A DNA stretch of 39,774 bases from Myxococcales bacterium (GTDB lineage: Bacteria > Myxococcota > Polyangia > Nannocystales > Nannocystaceae), in the NCBI GenBank assembly GCA_016793465.1, contig JAEUJW010000044.1, positions 1-39,774 on the forward strand, read 5' to 3'. The notes below the pieces were generated by a model, which saw only the letters and a list, made by a program, of their open reading frames with translations, was not told the origin of the DNA and ran no database searches. Position 1 is the stretch's first letter. Each line of letters begins with the position of its first letter. Of this stretch, positions 34,098 through 39,774 are shown in pieces. The translations under genes were made by a program, and so were the position numbers.

Positions 34098-34959
34098 CAA
34101 CAAGGACATCGCCATCCTCGCAAAGAAGATCGTCGAGCTCTCGGCGCTGCCGGTGGCGGAGATCGAGGCCCGCAAGTGGGAGGCCCTCCTCGTCCTCAAC
34201 GCGGTCTACAGCTCCGCGACCAAGGAGGGCATCGCCCAGGCGAACGCCGACAAGGAGGCGCGCTGGGGCGACAAGATCCGCGAGGAGGGAATCTTGTATC
34301 TCCTCCATCCCAAGTGGCACCTGCGCACCGACGACGGTAAACCCCCGGCCGCCCGGTTCGCGCTGGCCAGCGCGATCGGCAACCCGAACCGCGACCTCCG
34401 CACGCGCTACGCGGCGCTGGCCCTCATCCCGCCGGCCGACCGCGAGCCGCTCACCGACCTCGTCCGGGCGCTCAACGCGGCCGCGTTCGACGGGGCGACC
34501 ACGGACGCGAAGGTGGAGTACAGCCGCGCGATGGGCCGAATCTCCAAGACATGGACCAAGGATCCGTGGCTCACGATGCTCCCCCACGAGGGCGCCTCGC
34601 CCGCGATCTTGATCTTGATCGACAACCAGGGCGAGACGAACGACGGCAGCATCTTTGATAAAGACCCGTCCGACGATCCGTTCTTTGCGACGGCCATCAT
34701 GACCTGGGACATCGACGTCCTCCGCGACAACCCGCTGGCGAGGTTTTATACAAAGTTCGAGACGGCGGCGACGAAGGTGGTCGACACCGCGACGGACGTC
34801 GCCGACAGCTCGCTGGATGCGGCCAGGGCGCTGGCGAAGGTGATCGCCTGGGCCCCCTACGTCGTTGGGGGGATCGCCACGCTCGGCCTCACCACCTACG
34901 TCCTCAAGGTCGCGTCCAGGTACGCCGCCATGCCGGCGACGGCACCCGCAGGAGCATGA
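34090..34959 (+). CDS. Membrane-anchored protein with an N-terminal motif shared with the 16.6-kb protein (289 aa)
   Basis: The ATG overlaps the stop of the previous gene. It starts MSDNKDIAILAKKIVELS, close to IALLAKQIVQELS in the protein at 16572. A helical body follows (EARKWEALLVLNAVYSSATK, RYAALALIPPADREPLTDLV), and near the end a membrane helix (VVGGIATLGLTTYVLKV). No known family. The shared N-terminus could mark proteins brought to the same partner, for example in particle assembly. Confidence 0.76.
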   Translation: MSDNKDIAILAKKIVELSALPVAEIEARKWEALLVLNAVYSSATKEGIAQANADKEARWGDKIREEGILYLLHPKWHLRTDDGKPPAARFALASAIGNPNRDLRTRYAALALIPPADREPLTDLVRALNAAAFDGATTDAKVEYSRAMGRISKTWTKDPWLTMLPHEGASPAILILIDNQGETNDGSIFDKDPSDDPFFATAIMTWDIDVLRDNPLARFYTKFETAATKVVDTATDVADSSLDAARALAKVIAWAPYVVGGIATLGLTTYVLKVASRYAAMPATAPAGA

Positions 34960-34964
34960 CCACC

Positions 34965-35669
34965 ATGGCCAGCAACATCGTCCGCTCCGCCCTGGCGTCC
35001 GCGTTCATCGGCGGCGCGCTCACATGGCTTCACGACCGCGCTCGCAACCCACGCCCCCCGCGACACGTGATCCCGATCGTCACGCCCGTGATCACGATGC
35101 GGTACGCCGAGGACGTGCTCCAGCGGATGGAGCACATCCGCGGCGACGAGGTCTACCTCGTCCTCCACACGGACGGCGGCGAGATCGCGGCGTGCGTGCT
35201 GATCGCCGACGCCCTCCGACGATTCGAGCGATCGACGGCGGTGGTCCCCTACATGGCGTTCTCGGGCGGCACCATCGTCGCGCTCAACGCCCGGCGCCTG
35301 CGCCTCGGCAAGAACGCCGCGCTGTCGGCCGTCGACCCCCTCATCTACGGCCAGCGCGCCCGGCACATCGCGCCGAAGCAGGACCGCGAGCCGAACCCCC
35401 TGCACCCGCTCGCCGCCGAGTACAGCGCCGCCGTCGAGGGCTACCTGCGCCAGACCCTGACCGCCCGCCTCGCGGGCGCCACGTCCTCCGCGGTCGAGCG
35501 GGCGATGAGCGTCTTCATGGGCGAGGCGGCGCCGCACGCCTGGCCCATCCACACCGCGCAGCTCGAGGCCCTCGGCATCCCGGTCGAGACCGCCGAGCCG
35601 GGGTGGGCGAGCCTCGTCGATGACGAGCGCCGCGCGCGGCGTCAAGCGCCAGAGGAGGACTGCCGATGA
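34965..35669 (+). CDS. ClpP/SppA-like membrane serine protease (SDH proteinase family) (234 aa)
   Basis: An N-terminal membrane helix (VRSALASAFIGGALTWL) is followed by the fold of the 'serine dehydrogenase proteinase' (SDH_sah, PF01972) family in the ClpP/crotonase superfamily. HTDGG at 68-72 forms the oxyanion-type turn, the nucleophile is Ser100 in AFSGGTIVALNA, and the family's DP motif is at 124-125. Two starts are possible (34956 and 34965); the GGAG at 34951-34954 favours 34965. Members degrade membrane or damaged proteins, and ClpP-like proteases also act in capsid maturation in some phages. Its neighbour two genes on is a membrane AAA ATPase. Confidence 0.84.
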   Translation: MASNIVRSALASAFIGGALTWLHDRARNPRPPRHVIPIVTPVITMRYAEDVLQRMEHIRGDEVYLVLHTDGGEIAACVLIADALRRFERSTAVVPYMAFSGGTIVALNARRLRLGKNAALSAVDPLIYGQRARHIAPKQDREPNPLHPLAAEYSAAVEGYLRQTLTARLAGATSSAVERAMSVFMGEAAPHAWPIHTAQLEALGIPVETAEPGWASLVDDERRARRQAPEEDCR

Positions 35670-36166
35670 CCCGCGCGAACCAGTGGTTACTCTTCGGGGG
35701 CACGCTCAGCGTCGGCGCCGGATTCGTCGCCGGCATGATGTTCTCGCGGCGCGGCGCGACGCCGTGCGCCGCGGACAGATACCCGGCCTACGGCAACATC
35801 TACTATGTCGGTGACGACACGTACCTCGACGGCGCCGCGATCGAATTCTTGACCGCCAGGGCGGACTACACGACGGCCGACGAGGAGTGGACGGTATTCC
35901 ACTTCCACGCCCGGCTCCTGTACATCAAAAAACTCCACGACGGAGCCGTGTTCCCCGGGCAGCGAGGGCCCGCCTACCTCCGGCGGCGACCCATCACCGA
36001 GCGAGGCCAGGCGCGCTACGAGGAGATGACCTCGGCGATGCTGGGGGACCTCGGCGGATTCGGCACCCTCAAATCTCATCGCTGGCCCTCGTGGGAGGCG
36101 CTGAAAGACGGACGCCAACCATCTATTCGGACCGACAAAGCAGCAACCAGGCAGGAGAAACCGTAA
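35666..36166 (+). CDS. Single-span membrane protein (166 aa)
   Basis: ATGA overlap, with AGGAGG upstream. An N-terminal membrane helix (WLLFGGTLSVGAGFVAGMMF) is followed by a soluble domain with aromatic/charged mix (YYVGDDTYLDGAAIEFLTAR, then HARLLYIKKLHDGAVF). Function unknown; it sits between the protease and the ParA-like gene. Confidence 0.74.
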   Translation: MTRANQWLLFGGTLSVGAGFVAGMMFSRRGATPCAADRYPAYGNIYYVGDDTYLDGAAIEFLTARADYTTADEEWTVFHFHARLLYIKKLHDGAVFPGQRGPAYLRRRPITERGQARYEEMTSAMLGDLGGFGTLKSHRWPSWEALKDGRQPSIRTDKAATRQEKP

Positions 36167-36921
36167 TGAAGATCATCGTAGTTCGCAATGACATCGTCGG
36201 CGGTGTGGGTCGCACCACGCTCGTCGCTCACCTCCTCTTTTTCGCCGCCGAGTTCGGCCTGAAGGTCGTGGGCGCCTCGATCGACGAGAGCAACGACCTG
36301 TACCCGTGGCTGCGCCCGGCCGGGATTCGGTGGGTCGACGCGACCCGCGAGGATCTTCCGACCGATGTCGATCTGATCGTCATCGACGTCGGCTCGTCGG
36401 CGAAGTCCGTCGAGGTCCTCCGACCGAGCCTCACCCTGATCCCGGTGGACCGGGCTGCCGCCGAAGACTGCGCCAGGAAGACGGCGGCGACCGTCCACGG
36501 CGACGCGATGCGGGTGCGCAACTACCAGGGGCTCCCGCTGTCGGACGAGCAACTCTCGCCCGAACTCCGGAGCCTCGACGTCGTCTTGACCCGATGCGAC
36601 CAGTTGGCGGCCACGGGTTGGAGCCTCCGTCCGGTGTGGGCCTCGCCGCTCGGCGCCGCCTCGGCGGGAGCGAGGGCCATGCGCGAGCTCGCGGCCGAGG
36701 TTCTCCACCGCGTGGGCCTCCTCGAGCCGGAGCACGCGCCGCATGTGCGGCGGGAGCGGATCCCCTCGCTCGCCGAGCGCGAAAAACAGGGCGCCGCGCG
36801 TCTGGCAGCGTACTTCGAGCGGTTCGCCGCGACGAAGGCGGCCGAGCTGGAGAACGTCCAGCCGAAGCCGTGGATGGTGGAGTGGGTGCGCGACGTGGAG
36901 TCGTCGCTCGCCGGGAACTGA
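36166..36921 (+). CDS. ParA/MinD-like protein with degenerate P-loop (251 aa)
   Basis: Its N-terminus MKIIVVRNDIVGGVGRTT has the position and spacing of the deviant Walker A motif KGGxGKTT of ParA/MinD ATPases, but the signature Lys is Val11 and the P-loop Lys is Arg16. A later strand LIVIDVG (Asp74) matches the Walker B region. Loss of both lysines suggests it binds or hydrolyses nucleotide poorly, or acts as a structural partner. TAATG overlap with the upstream stop, GGAG nine bases before the start. In a circular element a ParA would normally serve partition; here it could instead position membrane proteins or particles. Confidence 0.76.
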   Translation: MKIIVVRNDIVGGVGRTTLVAHLLFFAAEFGLKVVGASIDESNDLYPWLRPAGIRWVDATREDLPTDVDLIVIDVGSSAKSVEVLRPSLTLIPVDRAAAEDCARKTAATVHGDAMRVRNYQGLPLSDEQLSPELRSLDVVLTRCDQLAATGWSLRPVWASPLGAASAGARAMRELAAEVLHRVGLLEPEHAPHVRRERIPSLAEREKQGAARLAAYFERFAATKAAELENVQPKPWMVEWVRDVESSLAGN

Positions 36922-36939
36922 TCAACTCACGGACCGAAC

Positions 36940-37983
36940 ATGACGATCCGCAAACAAGACGGTCATGGTGATCCTCCCCCGTGGATCACGGGCGCCCCCA
37001 CGTGGGTCAAGGTGGCCATGGGGGTCGCGGCGGGGGCCGCAGCCTGCCAGCTCCTGCACGCGCTGCGCAGCGGACGCGCCCGCTTCTCCATGACGTCGTC
37101 GCCAGCGCCGCAGAAGCAGGGCCCGTCCCGGATCACGTTCACCGAGGTCGGCGGCCACGACGAACTAAAGCGGCAGATCGAGCGGCGGATCATCACCCCC
37201 TTCCGTGAGCCGCGACTCTTCGAGCGTTATAAAAAGCGCGCTGGCGGCGGCATCCTGATGTACGGCCCGCCCGGCTGCGGCAAGACGCTCATCGCGCGCG
37301 CGACTGCCGGGCAGTGCAACGCGCGCTTCATCAACGTCGCTATCAGCGACGTGCTGGACAAGTGGCTCGGCGAGAGCGAGCAGAAGCTGTCGGCGATCTT
37401 CGCGGACGCGCGCGCGAGGACCCCGTCCGTGCTGTTCTTCGACGAGCTCGACGGCCTCGCCGCCACCCAGCACCGCGAGTCCACGCATTCGGGCATCGTC
37501 TCCCAGCTCCTGACCGAGATGGACGGGTTCTCGCGGGGCAACCAGGGCATGCTCGTGCTCGCCGCGACGAACGTGCCGTGGTCCATCGACCCGGCGTTTC
37601 GCCGGCCCGGGCGGTTCGACCGAGTCCTCTTCGTCCCGCCGCCGGACCGTACGGCCCGCCTGGCGATCCTGCGGATCCAGCTCTCCGGTCGTCCGACCGC
37701 TGGCGACCTCGGCCTCGAGACGATCGCGGAGCGCACCGAGGGCTACTCGGGGGCGGACCTCGAGCTGCTGGTAGAGCAGGCGGTCGACGCTGCGATCGAC
37801 GCGGCGCTCTCGTCGCGCGTCGAGGTCCCAGTGCGGGCGCAGCACCTGCAAGCGGCGCTCTCGCAGACGAAGGCGACCACACTCCCGTGGCTCACGATGG
37901 CTCGCGAGCACGCCCACTGCTGGAACAACGACGCCCAGTACAGCGACCTGCACCGCTACCTCGTGGCCCACCCAGTGAAGTGA
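36940..37983 (+). CDS. Membrane-anchored AAA ATPase (FtsH/Vps4-like ATPase domain) (347 aa)
   Basis: A hydrophobic segment (TWVKVAMGVAAGAAACQLL, ~21-39) is followed by a classical AAA domain: GPPGCGKT (Walker A, 109-116), VLFFDEL (Walker B, Glu169), and a second-region-of-homology box NVPWSIDPAFRRPGRFDR (211-228) with the arginine fingers. The domain order is that of FtsH (membrane anchor plus AAA), but the FtsH zinc peptidase is absent and the C-terminus is short. Candidate partner of the SDH-type protease at 34965. In viruses of the tailless type the packaging ATPase is of a different family, so a packaging role is not supported. Confidence 0.87.
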   Translation: MTIRKQDGHGDPPPWITGAPTWVKVAMGVAAGAAACQLLHALRSGRARFSMTSSPAPQKQGPSRITFTEVGGHDELKRQIERRIITPFREPRLFERYKKRAGGGILMYGPPGCGKTLIARATAGQCNARFINVAISDVLDKWLGESEQKLSAIFADARARTPSVLFFDELDGLAATQHRESTHSGIVSQLLTEMDGFSRGNQGMLVLAATNVPWSIDPAFRRPGRFDRVLFVPPPDRTARLAILRIQLSGRPTAGDLGLETIAERTEGYSGADLELLVEQAVDAAIDAALSSRVEVPVRAQHLQAALSQTKATTLPWLTMAREHAHCWNNDAQYSDLHRYLVAHPVK

Positions 37984-37994
37984 AGAAGGACGAC

Positions 37995-38672
37995 ATGCAA
38001 CCTCTCACAGACGAGATTCTCAGGGCCGCGGGCGTGCTACTCGTGTCGCTGCAAAGGTACGCGGCGACGCATGCGCACGGGTACCGGCGCACTGTCGACG
38101 CGGTCTTGCAGGCCGAGGAGGACCAGGAGGCGCTGCTACGCGGTCACGACGCCCCCGAGCCTGCACGACGCAGGCGACGAGGACACGTGAAGCATCGCGT
38201 CATCCTCGCCTGGGACTCGGCTCTGGCTGGCTGCGAGTCGATGCTGCAAAAGGCGTCTAACATAGCTCAGGGCGCGTCCAAGGTGCTTTTTCGGTGGTCC
38301 GATCATATCGGTGACCGGCGTCCGCTCTGCGTTTTTGAATGCACCATGTGCGACCGGCTCAATCACGAGACCGACTGCCTCTTCACCGGAGACCAGGTGC
38401 TTTGCGTCGAGTGCGTCCAGGACGTAGTGATCTGCTGCAACTCCGGACGCCAGGCCGACGAGCCGCGCTTCACCTGTATGATGCTGGTGGAGCTGTTGAC
38501 CCTCGACACGATCCCGTACTGGCGCCGCACGGAGGACGCGCAGCGTTGGCTCGCCATGGAGGACGAGGTCCGCGCGGTGCGGTGGGCGGACATCGGCGCC
38601 GTCGATGAACCCGTGCGGACAAGGTGGGCCCTCGCGCTCAGTCGCTTCGCTGGAAGACTGGAGCACGCGTAG
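37995..38672 (+). CDS. Hypothetical protein with zinc-binding Cys cluster (225 aa)
   Basis: Starts 12 bases after the AAA gene (MQPLTDEILRAAGVLLVSLQ). The centre holds CTMCDRLNHETDC and CVECVQDVVICC, a treble-clef or zinc-ribbon-like arrangement, between helical parts. No family recognised. The next 120 bases (38673-38792) show only a possible 18-residue frame and no clear signal. Confidence 0.72.
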   Translation: MQPLTDEILRAAGVLLVSLQRYAATHAHGYRRTVDAVLQAEEDQEALLRGHDAPEPARRRRRGHVKHRVILAWDSALAGCESMLQKASNIAQGASKVLFRWSDHIGDRRPLCVFECTMCDRLNHETDCLFTGDQVLCVECVQDVVICCNSGRQADEPRFTCMMLVELLTLDTIPYWRRTEDAQRWLAMEDEVRAVRWADIGAVDEPVRTRWALALSRFAGRLEHA

Positions 38673-38792
38673 ACGTCGTGCTTAGACCACGGGGCCGCCG
38701 GCAAAGCGGACGCCCGGATCTCCGCCATGTTGGAGGAGGCCATGAATGATCGTTCGTTCGATGACCTCCCTGGTACGTCGTAGGAGTCAGCC

Positions 38793-39371
38793 ATGAGCAT
38801 TCGAACCGTCGCACGTGTTGCCCTCAGCGCCGCCCTGCTCGCGGAGGCGGGGATGGCCCTTCACCGCTTTGAGATCCGCCGCCGCACCTTCGACGCCGCG
38901 GCGCGCCGTGCCTCCGCGCTCGCGCGGCCGCTCGTCGTGGTCGGCGATCCCGACGCCGGCATGCATACCAGCCTGAAACGTGCCTACGGCTGCGGGGACA
39001 TGTGCATCGACAAGAACGGGTGCCCCATGTGCACCGTGACAAAGGTGGCCGACCTGACGAAAGGCCCCATCGACGGGATCGCGGACGACTCCGCCGTTGT
39101 GTTCGTCTCGTGCGTCCTCGAGTACGTCGAGGATCCCGAGGCAGCGCTCCGCGAGCTCCGGAGGATCGCTGGTTCGCCGGACAACCTCTTCCTCGTATTC
39201 GTGGAGCCCTGGACGATCACCGCCGCGCTGTACCCGGGCGCGCAGTGGGCTGGCGGGCCCCAAGACTCCGCGCAGGGCAAGATCGCCATGCAGCCGATCA
39301 CCAGGGCGCGCAAGGTCGCCGTCGCTGGCAGCCTCGGACTGCTCGCGCTCGCTGCAGCTCGACGCCGCTGA
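38793..39371 (+). CDS. Methyltransferase-like protein between two membrane segments (192 aa)
   Basis: An N-terminal hydrophobic segment (VARVALSAALLAEAGMAL) and a C-terminal one (VAVAGSLGLLALAAARR) bracket a domain resembling a SAM-type methyltransferase: VVVGDPDAG at the glycine-loop position (48-56) and VLEYVEDPEAALRELRRIAG (108-127), close to the type 11 methyltransferase pattern. Between them is a CGDMCIDKNGCPMC cluster (67-80) of four Cys, which is not part of the usual fold. Whether it still methylates is doubtful without a fuller motif I. It is the last gene before the integrase. Confidence 0.68.
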   Translation: MSIRTVARVALSAALLAEAGMALHRFEIRRRTFDAAARRASALARPLVVVGDPDAGMHTSLKRAYGCGDMCIDKNGCPMCTVTKVADLTKGPIDGIADDSAVVFVSCVLEYVEDPEAALRELRRIAGSPDNLFLVFVEPWTITAALYPGAQWAGGPQDSAQGKIAMQPITRARKVAVAGSLGLLALAAARRR

Positions 39372-39410
39372 TTTTCGGCGGTGAGTTCATCACCAAGTCG
39401 AATGTAATCA

Positions 39411-39420
39411 CCGCTATGAT
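39411..39420 (+). promoter_or_regulatory. Possible -10 element for the integrase gene
   Basis: TATGAT at 39415-39420 lies nine bases before the GGAGGT ribosome site of the HTH-integrase. No -35 match is convincing, and two ATCACC elements 14 bases apart lie just upstream (about 39389-39412), perhaps for a regulator. Confidence 0.3.
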
Positions 39421-39438
39421 GCAGGATGGGAGGTGGGT

Positions 39439-39774
39439 ATGGAGGGACGTGATTCGACGAGGATCGCGCCTGCAAGCATGGGTGGGCTCGAGCACGAGCG
39501 GAAGCGATCTCCGCCGGTGGTCGATTTTGACTCAGCGTTGCCAGAGATCGCGTACGTGAGCGACGTCGCCCAGTGGCTCCGAACGACCGAGAAGGCGGTC
39601 CGGGACCGCGTTCGGCGCGATCAGCTCCCGCGCCCGGGGAGGGTCGGAAAGCGGCTTGCGTGGAGTCGCGCTGTGCTGCTTGATTGGGCGCGAGAATGCG
39701 GCCGGGCGGCAGGGACACCCCGCATGAGCATCACGCTCCGCCCGTACATCAAGGACAAGACCCGCTACCACGTG
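39439..39774 (+). CDS. int: N-terminal helix-turn-helix part of the integrase gene (continues at position 1)
   Basis: The ATG at 39439 has a strong ribosome site (GGAGGT at 39429-39434). The encoded segment YVSDVAQWLRTTEKAVRDRV followed by RDQLPRPGRVGKRLAWSRAVLLDW matches the excisionase/MerR-like HTH_17 pattern, in which a recognition helix is followed by a short wing and a hydrophobic tail. In most elements such a domain is a separate small excisionase gene. Here it runs in frame, with no stop, into the recombinase whose catalytic part lies at 1-1218. The last 117 bases are the same DNA as 1-117. Whether one fused 478-residue protein or two products are made is not settled by the sequence. 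Confidence 0.8.
   Translation, partial: MEGRDSTRIAPASMGGLEHERKRSPPVVDFDSALPEIAYVSDVAQWLRTTEKAVRDRVRRDQLPRPGRVGKRLAWSRAVLLDWARECGRAAGTPRMSITLRPYIKDKTRYHV
39658..39774. repeat. Right copy of the 117-bp terminal overlap (circular closure)
   Basis: An exact copy of 1-117. Joining the two gives a 39,657-bp circle and restores an uninterrupted HTH-integrase gene. A short, exact, coding overlap is more typical of an assembler's circular overlap than of biological terminal redundancy. Confidence 0.95.

Noticed and set aside
36940..37983. Genome-packaging ATPase of a tailless virus
   Set aside because: The AAA domain is of FtsH/Vps4 type with a second-region-of-homology box, not the FtsK/HerA family used by such viruses.
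38735..38791. Small peptide frame MLEEAMNDRSFDDLPGTS
   Set aside because: Only 18 residues, no strong start signal and no second copy.
39658..39774. Terminal repeat as biological terminal redundancy of a linear phage genome
   Set aside because: Short, lies inside the integrase gene and preserves its frame; an assembly overlap of a circle is simpler. Not strictly excluded.

Overview
This window looks like a complete circular mobile element of 39,657 unique bases. The last 117 bases (39658-39774) repeat the first 117, and one gene, the integrase, reads in frame through the join. Apart from a few foreign-looking patches the DNA is very GC-rich (about 70%). Ser/Thr-rich lipoproteins, a von Willebrand A-type lipoprotein, a Hanks-type Ser/Thr kinase with an extracytoplasmic tail and a LuxR-type regulator point to a myxobacterial host, most likely a relative of Nannocystis/Enhygromyxa. 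The host call is inference from protein style, not from a marker gene.

Layout. (1) 39.44 kb through the join to 1.22 kb: a helix-turn-helix/tyrosine-recombinase fusion, followed by a palindrome and the first of two ~148-bp direct repeats. (2) 1.27-4.53 kb: a ~3.1-kb module between the two direct repeats, with small genes of unknown function, one of them clearly lower in GC. It looks like cargo or a scar left by site-specific recombination. (3) 4.6-14.3 kb: host-type cargo: a kinase with its MerR-like regulator, a divergent run of small cytoplasmic proteins, a periplasmic/membrane protein, two convergent surface lipoproteins, a LuxR-type regulator and a low-complexity Ser/Thr/Pro/Ala protein. 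(4) 14.3-14.9 kb: a non-coding control region with repeated GTGACA motifs. (5) 14.9-39.4 kb: about 24.5 kb of tightly packed plus-strand genes, many joined by ATGA or TAATG overlaps, which behave like one long operon.

The long operon holds no recognisable terminase, portal, tail, relaxase, type IV secretion or replication-initiator gene. It does encode two peptidoglycan-degrading enzymes (a lytic-transglycosylase-like protein and an M23 peptidase with a peptidoglycan-binding domain), about ten proteins with membrane segments, two adjacent beta-rich proteins of capsid size, a 2,189-residue methyltransferase-helicase of the DarB type, a ClpP/SppA-like membrane serine protease, a membrane-anchored AAA ATPase, a ParA-like protein with a damaged P-loop, coiled-coil proteins and a methyltransferase-like protein. 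The best working idea is a temperate, tailless virus with an internal membrane (or a derived particle) whose capsid genes are too diverged to recognise by eye. An unknown DNA-transfer or envelope-crossing machine is the main alternative. The cargo half would then be lysogenic-conversion genes acting on the host surface and signalling.
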